A stretch of DNA of 64,000 bases from Rebecca billardiae RCC1528. Its lineage: Eukaryota; Haptophyta. A program made the translations under genes and the position numbers. The DNA is taken from the NCBI GenBank assembly GCA_965240325.2, contig OZ251225.1:1116001-1180000 (forward strand). Direction: 5' to 3'. The notes beneath the pieces were generated by a model, which was not told the origin of the DNA, did no database searches, and saw nothing but the letters and a program-made list of their open reading frames with translations. This document shows positions 1 through 10,527 of this stretch, piece after piece; position 1 is the first letter of the stretch; each line of letters starts with the position of its first letter.

Positions 1-480
1 GAGGGCCACCTGCCCCCGGAGAAGTCTGCGGCGCTGCGCGAGCTCACGTCGAAACTTCTGAATCAGGTGCGCACTCGCGCACGCGCTACCCCGACGCCAC
101 GCTAGCGCCCGGCTGTGCGCTTGCCCCACCCGCGCCCGAGCGCATATGATCACGCCCGTCGTCTCCACACCCGTGCTCACTGCCTTGTGCCACATCATCC
201 TCCCTGCGCTGCCACCGACCGCGCGCCGCAGTCGGAAGTGGTGACGGCGGACGAGTTCAAGGCTCGCGTGCAGAGACTGGTGGGCAGCGACTTGGAGACG
301 ATGCAGGCGGCGATGCGCTCATTCAAGCGCGACCACGCGAACACGTCGCGTAAACTGCCGATCAACGCTCGCCCAGCCCGGCCCAGTGGCATCACCAAGC
401 CGGCGCACCGGCTGCATGGCGCGATGCAGAGCGAACAGGGGCAACAACCGCAAGCGGCAAGCAGCATGCCGACGGGCTGA
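1..480 (+). CDS. 3' end of an RST-domain (TAF4/RCD1-like) protein, partial
   Basis: Two exons are visible: 1-66, which enters the window mid-gene, and 232-480, ending in TGA. The intron at 67-231 starts GTGCGCAC and ends GCCGCAG. Splicing is in phase 0 and joins a helix ending KLLNQ to one starting SEVVTADEFKARVQRLVG. The joined peptide has the layout of the RST domain (RCD1-SRO-TAF4): a short helix, a linker, then a helix of the form 'x-x-EFxxxVRxLVG' followed by amphipathic residues (LETMQAAMRSFKR). RST domains bind transcription factors, and in TAF4 the domain sits in a TFIID subunit. After the domain comes a basic, Gln/Ala-rich tail with no recognisable fold. The 5' part is outside the window, so the full identity cannot be fixed. 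TAF4 is one option and any other RST protein another. Confidence 0.5.
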
Positions 481-2567
481 CCTCTACCGGCAGTGTGTAC
501 GGCAGGCCGGCTTGGCCCTGGTGCATGTCACCGGCACTTTGACGGCTGCTCATGGCGCGGTCAAGCCACCGACGTAATTTATTTGGAGTTGGAGCCTGCG
601 GAGCGGAGCGTGGCCTGCGGCGGGCCTCGGTTTGAGATGGCTGACGCGCCGACTGCACTCAGCGGCTCCGCCCGGCGTGAACTCGGGCGGCCGGGCCGCC
701 GCGCACGCAGCTGGCGGCCTGGCGCCGCTCAGGCGCCAGCTGAGTCAGTGAGGCGCCAGCGTCAGTGATGATGCGCAGGCTCCCGACAAGTACGGATCGC
801 CTCGGAGCCTGCGAATATGATGATATCCATTTACTGCTGTCGATCTGGTCGTAGTAGGTGGAGGCAGATTGCGGGCAGCTAGTACTTTCACAATAACCGC
901 GCTCGTTCAAAGGAACTGCTCATCATCAGGGACCGGTGCCTTCCAGGAGGAATCTCATCCCACATACTAGCGACTATTAACTGTATGTGTGAATCACAAG
1001 AGGAATCGTGGGGTCGCGGTAAAACCTGCTGTGCCGTTCTACCCGAAATCGCGGGTGAGAACGTCAAGGAATCAAAGGATTTCAGTGGTTCCCCCCGTGT
1101 GTTGACGTTCACTTTGCGCAAGACGCACGGTAATACCTGTAACTAGAACTGGTAGAATCAAGCTCATCAGAAGTTCCACGACCGAGGAGGAAAGCGTGGA
1201 GGTACACCCTTCGTGGAGGGCAGCCGGGGGGAAAGCGAAAATGGCGTGGGCCGTGGTGGGGCCGTCAGCGGCGCAAGTTCGTTCGGAGTAGTGGCGCCGT
1301 ACGGCAAACATGCTTGCAAGCAATCTGCCTTGACAGCGCCGCGACTGCGTCAGTTGGTGACCCACACAGGTTGACGGCTTTCGGACACAGAAGACTTGCA
1401 CGCGTTCCTGGCTGTTCACGCTCCGCCGCATCCGAATCTTCTGTCCTTCTCGAGGTTCAGATGCTTCCATTACGTGCGCTCGCATGCAGCTTGCCGCAGC
1501 TTCATGCTAGTATGAACGTGATCGCCACAGCATGGATGGCCGGTTGGTCAGGCCTCCTCGGCGGAGACTGCTGGGCGCGATTCGTGCCACGCGCACCACC
1601 CATGACGCGCGAAAAGCCGTGCGCACGCGTCCTCGCGCATCTGGTACTGGCTGCAGCCTCACTCAAGATCACATTACTACAGTACAGTATTAGCGAGACG
1701 GCAAGCTGGCCTGACACTCGCTGATGCGTACTTTTGACAGGGGCGGCAGAAGGCGCTCGCCAAGACCCAAGCTTGTCAACTTTAAGTTTAATTTTAAAAC
1801 GGACGGAGTACTGATGGCCGATACTACTGATAAACGAGTAACGGCCAACGGGGCCCCTCAGACGCGGAACGGACACAGACTCTCACTCTGGCAACGTCAC
1901 GGAGTGACGCGCCACTGACGGACCGCGTCAGCGTCTTAGCACAAGATCACTCATATATCTGCTGCCAGCACGGACGCAGCCTGCCGCCACTCGCTCCTGC
2001 CCCTGGACTGGAGCCGGAGGACTGCGCGGCATGATTAATGCCGATAAGCATGATTAATGCATCGCCCTGCGGGTGAGGCCCTGCTGCCTGCGCGGCTCGG
2101 CTGCGGCAGCCACTCAGCTTGAGCTGTCAGACGGTAGAGTGAGTACGGTCTTAGTCCGTTAGTTACCGAATCTCGCCTGCGGCCTGAGCTGTGTGCGTCT
2201 CTTATTCTTAGTCAACTGTAGGTCTCTCTTCGGAGAGCGTGCGCTGAAGGATGGCGCGGCAACCTGCCACCGTGAGCCTTACGCACGTTACAACAAATAA
2301 ACCGTGTGCCCGCACTGATTTAAGACGTGAGTCTGGCGGCGGATTTATTCTGTCACCCGCTATGGCTTGAAAATGAAACCGGGCAGAGTGAGCAGCGTGT
2401 CGCGTGATGACGAGCAAAGCGCACTCACTGCGCAGGCTCACGGCCTCAAGCCTGCCCCTGAGGCTGTGCACACGGCACACCGGTCACCGCTCGGCCTCCC
2501 GAGACCCGACCGGCAGCGGTCTTCCGCGGCGGCGGCGGTGACGCGCCGACGCGGCCAGGCTGCTCAC
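481..2567. other. Intergenic region, no supported gene
   Basis: Short ORFs occur on both strands, but none has a recognisable domain or codon signature. The stretch 1720-2160 is locally AT-richer. The only structured item I see is a copy of the dispersed 49-bp repeat at 2169-2220. Confidence 0.6.
2169..2220 (-). repeat. 49-bp dispersed repeat, copy A
   Basis: Reverse-strand copy of the repeat whose core is TAAGAATAAGAGACG followed by GCACACAGCTCAGG. Compared with the consensus it has a 2-3 base insertion in the CTGCCTGAG part and one change in GTAAACTGTA (GTCAACTGTA). It keeps the outer 'AATCTCGCC' edge that some of the other copies share. Confidence 0.8.
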
Positions 2568-5500
2568 TCACTCGCCCGTCATGGCGGTCGTCGCGCAGCG
2601 CCATCGGTGCACTGCCGCCGCCTGCGCCAGGTTGAGCCGCAGCATGAGCATGCCCTGCAGCCGGAGCCCGAAGCCGAGCCGGTGCGCGTCGTCGAGCTCG
2701 GCCTGCTGGATCGAGATGGTGCGCTTGGCGACGGCCAGCTTGCGCTCGGCGGCGCCGGCGTCGGGCGCGGGGTGCGCGACGTTTGGCTCGGCGAGCGCGC
2801 GGCGCGGCGGCGGGTCCCGCCGTGCCGCCGCGCCGCCGCGCGCGCCGCTCGCGGCGACGAGCATGCTCCACACGCGGAGCGCGCGCGCGAGCTCGTGCGC
2901 GCGCCGGCTCTCCAGCGCGCCGTGCAGTCGCAGGATGGCGGCGAGCTGGTGCGCGGACGCGAGCTCGGCGTGCGTGGTGCGCAGGGCGGCGCGCAGCCGC
3001 GCGAGCTGCGCGCCCTCGCGCGCACCGCCGGCCTGCGCACCGCCGGCCGCCGGCGGCGGCACGTCCGCCGCCGCCGCGGCGTGCGCCGCGAGCTCACCCT
3101 CGAGGGCCGACTGGCTCGCGCGCATCCGCGCCGACTCGCGCGCGGCCGCGTGCTCCAGCGCCTCGGCCAGGTCCGCGCGCGCGCGCAGCGTGGCGACGGC
3201 GAGGACCCACGCGCGCAGCGCGTGCGCCACGCCGACGCGCGCGTGCAGCCGCAGCTGCGTCTCCAGCCGCCGCGCGGCCGCCAGCCTCGAGAGCTCGCGC
3301 AGCTCAGCGTGCTGGTCGGACAGCGTGGCCGTGAGGCCGTCGGCGCGCGCCGCGGCCGCGTCCGCGGCCGCCTCGGCGGCGGCGAGCGCGTCCGCGTGCG
3401 CGCGCGCCGCGTCGGCGTCCTCTGCGTCGTCGGCGCGCGCGGCGGCGTCGGCGGCGCGCGCGGCGTCGGCACGCGCCGCCGCCGCCTCGGCCTCGGCCGC
3501 GGCGCGCGCGGCCGCGGCGCTCTCCGCCTCCGCCTCCGCCTCCGCCGCCGCCTGCGCGAGCGCGAGCGTGCGCGCGCCCAGCGCCCAGCGCGCGAGCGCG
3601 AGGCCCAGCGGCAGGTTGGAGGCGGTGGCGAGCGCGGCGCGGAGCGAGACGCGGGCGCCGAGCGCGCGCAGCCGCTCGACCTCCTGCTGCTGCCTGCCTA
3701 GCGTGGCGCGCGCGACGCTGAGCCGAGCGCTCGCATCCGCAATGCCGCTCGGCGGGCCGCCATCCGCCAGCGCGCCCTCGGCGCGAGCCGCGCGCGCCTC
3801 CGCCTCGGCCGCGCGCGCCTCGGCGGCGCTGAGCGCGGCGGCGGCGGCGGCCGCGGCCTTGCCCTCCTCGCCTCCCGCCCGCGGCGTCGAGCCCGCCGCC
3901 GCCCGCGTCGCGCCCACCGCCGCGCGCGCCGGCGCGGCGTCGGCGCCGCCCGCGCGTGCGAGCGCGCGCCAGCTGTGCAGCGCTGCGAGCAGCGCGCGCG
4001 TGCGCGCCAGCCCGACCGCCGCCTGCAGCCGCAGGGCGGCGGCGAGCTGGCGCGAGCCGTCGAGCTCGGCCAGGGCGCCGCCCAGCTGCGAGCGGAGGCG
4101 CGTGGCGCGGCGCTCGGCGCTCTCAGCGCGCGCGCGCTGCGCGTCCAGCGCGGGCTGCGAGCCCGCCGGCTGCGCAAGCGAGGCGCCGCTGCTGCCGGGT
4201 GGCGCGCGCGCGGCCGAGCGCGCCTCGGCCGCCTCGGCCTCGGCCTCGGCCAGCTGCGCCTCCAGGGCGCGAATGCGCTCCTGCGCCGCCGCGGCGGCGG
4301 CGGCCGATTCGGCCGCGCCGTCGTCGCCGCTCGCGGCCGCCTCGGCCGCGTCCGCGCGCGCCTCCGCTTGGTGCGCGCGCGCGTCCGCGGCCGCGGCGGC
4401 GGCGCGTGCGTCGGCGGCGGCCACGTCAGCGTCCGCGGCGGCACTCGCGCGCGCGTCCGCCGCGGCGGTCGCCTCGGCTGACTCAGCCGCGCGCGCCTCT
4501 GCGGCCTCGGCCGCCTCGCGCGCCGCCGCCGCCTCCTTGAGCGCGGCATCGCGCGAGGCCGCCGCCTCCGCCTCCGCCTCCGCCGCGCGCGCGCGCGCCG
4601 CCTCGGCAGCCGCCGTCGCCTCGCGCGCCGCGTCCACGTCCGCGCGCGCCGCGTCGAGCGCCTCGCGCGTCTGCGCGAGCTCGTCCTCGAGCTTGGCGCG
4701 AGAGACGTCCGCGTCCGCCAGCGCGGCGCGCGCCGCGTGCAGCTCCTCGCTGAGCGCCCGCGCCTCGCCCTCGCCGCCCGTCGCGTTCGCGGCCGCCTCC
4801 GTCAGTTGGTCGCTCAGCTCGGCCGCGCGCGCGTCGGCCGCGGTGCGCGCGTCGGCCGCGCTCGCCGCGTCGGCCTCCGCCGCGGCGAGCCGCGCCTCGG
4901 CGGCGGCCGCGGCGTCGCGCGCCGCCGCCGCCTCGGCGCGCGCCGCCGCCGCCTCGGCGCGCGCCGCCTCGGCCTCCTGCTGCGCCTGCGCGCGCGCGCC
5001 CTCGGCCGCGTCGCGCGCGGCGTCCGCCTCCGCCGCGCGCGCCTCGCCCTGCGCGAGCTGCTCGGCGTGCTGGTCGCCCTCGCCGGCCTGCGCGGCGGCG
5101 GCGGACGCGGCGGCGGCGCGCGCGGCGGCGGCCTCCTCGCGCGCGCTCGCCGCCTCGGCGCGCGCCGCCTCGGCGTCGGCGCGCGCCTCGGCCGCCTCCG
5201 CCTGCGCGGCGGCGGCGGCGGCGTCGGCGGCGGCGCCGAGCTCGGCGCGCGCGCTCTCGGCGCGGCGCGCCTCGGCGATCTGCGCGTCGGCGTCGGCGCG
5301 CGCGTCGTCGCGCTGCCGCCGCAGCCCCTCGACCTCCGCCGCCGCGCGGCGCGTCTCCTCCGCCGCCGCCGCCGCCGCCTCGGCCGCCTCCGCGCGCACG
5401 CGGCGCAGCGCCTCTGCCGCGACGGCTGCGTCGTCATCTGCGCCGCGCCGCGCCTCGGCGAGGGCGCGCTCGGCGGCGCGCGCGCGCTCGAGCGCCTGCG

Positions 5501-6923
5501 CGAGCTCGGCGGCGTGCTCCTCGGACGGCTCGCCAGCCGCGGCCCCCTTCGCCCCAGATCCAATCTCGCGCCGCGGAGATCGAATCTCGAGGGCGCCCTC
5601 GAGCTCGGAGAGGCGCGCCTCGAGCGCGCGCCGCGCCTCGCGGTCGCGCGCGGCGTCGCGCGCGGCGGCGGCGGCGCGCGCCTCGACGTCGGCGAGCGCG
5701 GCGGCGTGCCCGGCGAGCGAGATGCTCTCCTTCGCCCCGCCCTCCGCCCGCGCCCCGCCGCCACCGCGCGCCTGCTCCGCGCCGCGCGGCGAGCCGGCCG
5801 CCGCGGCGGCGAGCTGCGCTCGCGCGGCGGCGAGCTGCTGCTGCAGCCCGGACTTCTCCGTGACGGAGTCTTCGACGATGGCCTCGAAGGTGGCGACGGC
5901 GGCCTCCATGCGCGACTTGAACTCGAGCGCGTCCGCCTCCAGCCCCGCGCGCTCCGCCGACAGCTCGCCCACCCGCGCCTCGAGCGCGCGCACGCGCCGC
6001 TCGGCGCCGCGGCGCTCCTCGTTCGCGCGCTGCAGTTCAAACCTCAGCTCCTGCCCGCCGACGGAGGTGGGCGGCGGCGGCGGCGCGGCGAGGTGCGGCT
6101 CGTCGAGGGAGGCGCGCCTCGAGCCGCCCCCGCCGCCGCCGTACCCGCCCGCCGCCGCCGCCTCGCGCCGCGCGTCCGCCAGCTGCTGCCTGTAGCCGCG
6201 CGCCTGCGACTCAAGCGCCGAGTTGCGCGCGTCCAGCCGCGCGTTGAGCGCCTCGAGCTCGATCAGCCGGCTGGGCGAGCGGTTGGAGGTCCACGCCTCG
6301 CGCCGCGGCGCGGGCGAGGCGCCGAGCGAGCGGTACCCGCCGCCCTCGCCGCGCGACGGCGTGCGCGCCGGCGGCGAGCGCGAGCGCGCGCGCGCGTCGT
6401 CGTCGCGCCGAGCGCCCGGCGGCGGCGTGCGCAGCAGCGAGCGCCGGGCGCCCGACGTGGCGGCGGCGGTGGCGGCGGGCGGAGGCGAGGCGGCGCGGCC
6501 GGCGGCGCGTCCCTGGAGGGCGGCGCGCGCCGCGGCCAGCTCCGCCCGCTTCTGGTCGAGCGCGTCGCGCAGCGTGCTCGGCGGGCGCGCGGCGGGCGAC
6601 GCGGCAGCCGACGCGTACGCGCGCACAAAGCTCGAGGTGCCGAGGCTGCCGCGCGTCTCGTCGTGGTGGCGCTGGCGGACGCGCTCGGCCCATGCGGCGC
6701 CGGGGCTCTCGTCGCGCTTTCCGTCGCGCCCGCCCGCGCGCGCCGCGGCGACCGCCGCCGCGTCCGCCGCCCACGCCGCCTTGCGCTGCGCGGGCGTCCA
6801 TGCTGACGAGTACGTGTGAGAGAGGCGCGTGCCGCCCGCGCCGGCCGCGCCGGCGGAGCCGCCGCGGCCGAGGCGGCTCGCGAGCAGCTGCTCGACAAAG
6901 TCGTCCGACACGCCCGCGCTCAT
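2568..6923 (-). CDS. Giant Ala-rich coiled-coil protein with C-terminal Trp repeats
   Basis: A single uninterrupted ORF encodes 1451 aa, starting MSAGVSDDFVEQLLASRLGR. Residues about 1-220 are low-complexity (SPPA, RTPSRGE) with short helices. From about 225 to 960 it is almost pure Ala/Glu/Arg/Asp heptads, a very long coiled coil. The last 480 or so residues carry five copies of a ~43-aa unit with the pattern AEL-x(4)-RLA-x(2)-LRL-x(10-14)-LA-x-ALR-x-W. The final copy ends close to the stop. The Trp spacing recalls centrin-binding Sfi1 repeats or basal-body/centrosomal proteins, but the unit does not match the Sfi1 consensus closely. A structural (cytoskeletal or basal body) role is an inference. 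The gene has no introns, unlike several neighbours. Long antisense ORFs here are GC-bias shadows. It is divergent from the inhibitor-2 gene with a 266-bp gap. Confidence 0.75.
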   Translation of the reverse strand: MSAGVSDDFVEQLLASRLGRGGSAGAAGAGGTRLSHTYSSAWTPAQRKAAWAADAAAVAAARAGGRDGKRDESPGAAWAERVRQRHHDETRGSLGTSSFVRAYASAAASPAARPPSTLRDALDQKRAELAAARAALQGRAAGRAASPPPAATAAATSGARRSLLRTPPPGARRDDDARARSRSPPARTPSRGEGGGYRSLGASPAPRREAWTSNRSPSRLIELEALNARLDARNSALESQARGYRQQLADARREAAAAGGYGGGGGGSRRASLDEPHLAAPPPPPTSVGGQELRFELQRANEERRGAERRVRALEARVGELSAERAGLEADALEFKSRMEAAVATFEAIVEDSVTEKSGLQQQLAAARAQLAAAAAGSPRGAEQARGGGGARAEGGAKESISLAGHAAALADVEARAAAAARDAARDREARRALEARLSELEGALEIRSPRREIGSGAKGAAAGEPSEEHAAELAQALERARAAERALAEARRGADDDAAVAAEALRRVRAEAAEAAAAAAEETRRAAAEVEGLRRQRDDARADADAQIAEARRAESARAELGAAADAAAAAAQAEAAEARADAEAARAEAASAREEAAAARAAAASAAAAQAGEGDQHAEQLAQGEARAAEADAARDAAEGARAQAQQEAEAARAEAAAARAEAAAARDAAAAAEARLAAAEADAASAADARTAADARAAELSDQLTEAAANATGGEGEARALSEELHAARAALADADVSRAKLEDELAQTREALDAARADVDAAREATAAAEAARARAAEAEAEAAASRDAALKEAAAAREAAEAAEARAAESAEATAAADARASAAADADVAAADARAAAAAADARAHQAEARADAAEAAASGDDGAAESAAAAAAAQERIRALEAQLAEAEAEAAEARSAARAPPGSSGASLAQPAGSQPALDAQRARAESAERRATRLRSQLGGALAELDGSRQLAAALRLQAAVGLARTRALLAALHSWRALARAGGADAAPARAAVGATRAAAGSTPRAGGEEGKAAAAAAAALSAAEARAAEAEARAARAEGALADGGPPSGIADASARLSVARATLGRQQQEVERLRALGARVSLRAALATASNLPLGLALARWALGARTLALAQAAAEAEAEAESAAAARAAAEAEAAAARADAARAADAAARADDAEDADAARAHADALAAAEAAADAAAARADGLTATLSDQHAELRELSRLAAARRLETQLRLHARVGVAHALRAWVLAVATLRARADLAEALEHAAARESARMRASQSALEGELAAHAAAAADVPPPAAGGAQAGGAREGAQLARLRAALRTTHAELASAHQLAAILRLHGALESRRAHELARALRVWSMLVAASGARGGAAARRDPPPRRALAEPNVAHPAPDAGAAERKLAVAKRTISIQQAELDDAHRLGFGLRLQGMLMLRLNLAQAAAVHRWRCATTAMTGE

Positions 6924-7189
6924 CGTCGGGGCTCGCGCGCGCTAGCCTCGAGAGCTCGGCGCAGCGCACCGCGCAGCCGCTCCTGCGCGATCACAGCGAT
7001 TGGGCCGAGATCGCATCAGCGGTTAGCGCCGTTCAAAGTCAACGATGGCTGCCGCTCGTCCGGTCCGGGCCTTTGGATCTTGGGGCTGTGTGGACGGGGC
7101 GGGGGGGCGCCGGGGGCCGCTCCGCCAGCTCGCACTACTCGCGGCCGCCGGCGATATCTCCAGTGGCGGACGTGGACGGTGCTCTCGCC
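6924..7189. promoter_or_regulatory. Shared upstream region of coiled-coil and inhibitor-2 genes
   Basis: 266 bp separate the two divergent start codons. The segment is less extreme in GC than the flanking coding DNA. It has no obvious TATA box. A bidirectional promoter is inferred from geometry only. Confidence 0.35.
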
Positions 7190-7852
7190 ATGCGCAAGAG
7201 CATTCTCAAAGAAGGCGAGAAGCCCCCGAAGAAGAAGCACGCGAGCCTCGAGTGGGACGAGGGCAACCTCGGCGAGAATGCCGAGTACCTCGCGTCGACC
7301 ACACGAACAAAGATCATAGAGCCAAAGACGCCGTACCAGCCGCCACTCGGTGCGAGTGCGACGCCGGGCGAAAACGTGGCACATTGGGTGGCCGAAGGGG
7401 GGCGTCCCTCGGCGTAGCCGTTGCGCGCGACGCTCGGAGACATCGCGCGCGCCGCACTGATCGACAGGCGTGCCCGCGGTCCGTCGCGCGTGGCGTGTGG
7501 TGCGCGCCGCGCAGATATGGCCGCCGTCGGTGACGATAGCGAGACCAACCCGCAGCGTCTGCAGACACGCCGTCTGTCGTACGAAGCGAGAGACTCCGCC
7601 ACGGATGAGGCCGCGGCAAGGATTGTCGGTGGCTCGGCAGACCTGGGTGCGCTTGCGGACGAGGCCTTAGCACGTCGTGAAGGCGCGCCCGCGGCCGAGG
7701 GTGCACCCGCTGCTGCGCGAGCCGGTTCAGCCGCACACGAGAAGGAGTTCGCCGCAAGGCGCGCGGCGCACTACGACGAGTTCAAGCGGGTGCAAGAGCT
7801 CAAGGCGAAGGGTGCCATCGATGTCGAGGACGGAGACGACGCTGATGCCTGA
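7190..7852 (+). CDS. Protein phosphatase inhibitor 2 (IPP-2 family)
   Basis: Exons 7190-7349 and 7515-7852, joined in phase 1, encode 165 aa. The intron begins GTGCGAGT and ends GCGCAG. The N-terminus MRKSILKEGEKP carries the SILK-type PP1-docking motif. It is followed by HASLEWDEGNL, corresponding to the degenerate RVxF/'KWDEMNI' segment of inhibitor-2, and IIEPKTPYQ, equivalent to the GSK3-phosphorylated PxTPY site. Near the C-terminus RRAAHYDEFKRVQELK matches the long helix (human 'RRKLHYNEG') that covers the PP1 active site. All three PP1-contact elements are therefore present in the right order. The protein is a little shorter than the ~205-aa human form and ends in an acidic tail. Expected role: regulation of PP1 in nucleus and cytosol. 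Splicing at this donor gives PYQPPL-D-MAAVGDDSE, which matches the family better than reading through the intron. Confidence 0.85.
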
Positions 7853-10527
7853 CGGGAGTGCGTTGCGACCGGGCTGACTGCGCGCCATCCGCCGCGCGGT
7901 CGCGGACCTTGTTAGGACCTTGCCCTTGGCAGACGACGCGGGAGTACCGTCGAGTACGGAGCCTGCAATATAACCTGCAGATTCTGACACGCAGTTCGCC
8001 GCAGAACTAGTGCGGCAGTCAGCTGGGCGCCGCCGCAGGCTGCGTAGCAGCCGCACCACGGAACCAGGTTCAGCACCGCCAATCGGCAGCGGCCCGCGCG
8101 GCCAGGCGGCCCGAGTGTCCGGCCGGAATAGTCTGATGAGTCGATGAGTCACATCGCCACCCGCCTAGTGACCGAATCGCGCGCCGCGGATCGACTCCCG
8201 GACGAGTCAACTGGGACCAGCCTGAAGTGTGACACGGTGAGTGATGACTCCGACGCGGTGATGGCCGCGCCGCGTCACGCACTGACCGTCGGACCGGTAG
8301 GCAGTAGTAGTGTCACCGTGACCGGGGACGCCGCGCGCGGTCAATCGGTCAATGCCCAACGCAGTGCCAGTAGTCACTATCCGAAGACCGATGAACAGTG
8401 TACTCACTAGTACTGGTTATCCCGCACGGGGCGCGCTAACTGCCGCGCTGCAGGCCGCGGCGGACTAAAGTAAATTAATAATAATTCCGAACTAGAGTGA
8501 GAGAGAGAGATCGAGAGAGAAAGAGAGAGAGAGAGAGCTAGAGAGAGAGAGCCAGATATGAGATAACAGTAGGTCTCTCTCGGCGCGGTCATCAATGTAT
8601 CGGACTCCGCTGCGTGCCGACTGACTGACTCAGACTGCTGCTGGCGACGCCGACCGTATCGCGGTCGGTCGCCCGAATTCTCCGAGTCAGCGCAGAATGT
8701 TAATACGCACGACAATAACAATGTGTCATCGCGTCGGTTTAGAGTTTAATAATAGAACTCTGAGAAGACGTCTAGCGGACCGCGACTTTTCTGACGCGGA
8801 CAGTTCCGAATTGTAGTTAAATACTGAGCGGAAAGTACTTTAAGTTTAATCACTAATCAGCCGACGCGTAGCTATTAGTTTCATAAATATCAAGACCTTG
8901 TCGGACGCGGTGCTGACCGCCGACAGGCCGCGCCAGTAACGCGGCGATAGACTGTATTGTCAATTTGTCACTGTCAGCAATGCTGATCGGTCATTGCAAC
9001 ATGCGGTCATGCATGAATATTGCATACATTGAGTAGTGACGACCGATCCGCGCAGTTACAGTTACAACTCTAACTAAGATACTATAGTACTACTCTGAGT
9101 ACTCTTTAAGTTAGTGAGTCTGTCGTATCACTCGGTGTGACACGTGACGCCGACGGTCGACCGCGGACTGTTACCTAGTCCTAGATGAGAATCATTTGCA
9201 ATTGCCAATTATAGCAGTCAGTCCGACATGATGCGCATCATAAGTAACTCGTAGAGTTTATTAGACAGCAGTTCGTACCGCTTATCAGTGTAATAGATGT
9301 TCTCGGAGCACTTTAGAATCACTAGTAATTCAGGTGCGACTGGCTAGCTTCCAATTACTGTACACAGGCTGCCAGGTGGGCTGAATATGAATGAAATTGG
9401 CAGACTCTCACGCCTCACGGCACGTCGGGGCGCGGAACCCGAAAGGCACGGCGCAGCCGCCGACCAGCCGCGGTGCAATCCGGTCAGGGAGTCGGTCAGC
9501 GTCTAGCCAGCGGCCACGTCGTCCACAGAGTCGCCCAAGTTTGCGTGGTTCGTCCCCCTGGGTGGGGCAGTACGGCGCAGTGCACAGCTGCAAGCCGTTC
9601 TGTCGCGGGCCGCGGCGACCATTCAAGGTGGTCGCGTGTCGTGGCGGCCTGGGGAAAGTGCCGCAAACTCACACTGATTAACTCTCAGCAGGTGGCAGAT
9701 GCCATGCTGATGGAGCGTGCGCCTGTACGACACCCTTGCGCTGCTTGACTTGCTCTACAGGCAGGCTTACACCGCCCGCCAGCCACCACCGCAGCAGCCT
9801 AAGGGCGTCAGTTCCATCACAATTGACGATACGGCCTCAGGCTGGCGGCTCTCGATCGGCTTGTCAGGTTGTGCCCGGCGAGCAGGCGGCGCGGTGCTCA
9901 TGGCTCTGCGAGATTATAATAGTGCACTCCACCCTGCGCTGCTCGCCGCTTCCCGTGCGCCCTTGTCCTCTCCCCTCAGGCGCCTGACACGGTGAAGACG
10001 GCATGCAGCCATGCACCAGCTCCGGCGCACGCAAGGCAACTTTCGGCTTTACGTACCCACGTGTGTAATGAGACTCGTCAATAACGAATGAACAATCAAT
10101 ATGGTAGGACTACTCAAGTAACTCAAGTCATGGTTGGCACGCTTTCCCATGATCATATTCATGAGATGATTTTGAGATCATGTGCTGCACGCCCTCACAT
10201 CTCACTGATCTTCAATTCTGCATCAGCTGGGTACATCTCGCTTCATCCTCCGCGAGATACTGGCTTCGAGGCACCCATATCACAATTGTCGATGTTCCGC
10301 GCGAAAGCGCAAGTGCTTACCGCGACATACATGCGTACACCAGGGTGACAGTGCCAAGTCCCGTCCCTTTGCGGCTTCCTCCCTTGCCCCTCCTCCGCGC
10401 GGCGTGTAGAACTAGAACAGGGGCAGGAGAGGCTGCAAGGCCTGTGGCCTGGTCAGCCGCAGGGTCTCCGCAGCAGGAGGCAGAAGGTGCCGCGTGGGCC
10501 TCGCGGAGGCGAGGCGCACTCGGCGGC
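7853..10527. other. Intergenic region with AT-rich core
   Basis: The stretch 8700-9400 is clearly AT-richer than its surroundings and full of short stop-rich frames. Nothing between the inhibitor-2 stop and the kinase start has a recognisable domain. Part of 9700-10527 may be kinase 5' UTR or a distal exon. I see no proof. Confidence 0.5.
8494..8551. repeat. (GA)n microsatellite
   Basis: Imperfect GA/AG run with a few interruptions (GATC, GCTA). It lies in the intergenic gap downstream of the inhibitor-2 gene. Confidence 0.9.

Noticed and set aside
2367-6806. Long + strand ORFs (444, 1204 and 689 aa) across the coiled-coil gene
   Set aside because: They are Arg/Ala/Ser-rich antisense frames produced by GC-rich codons. 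The minus frame alone has heptads, an ordered repeat and a sensible N-terminus.
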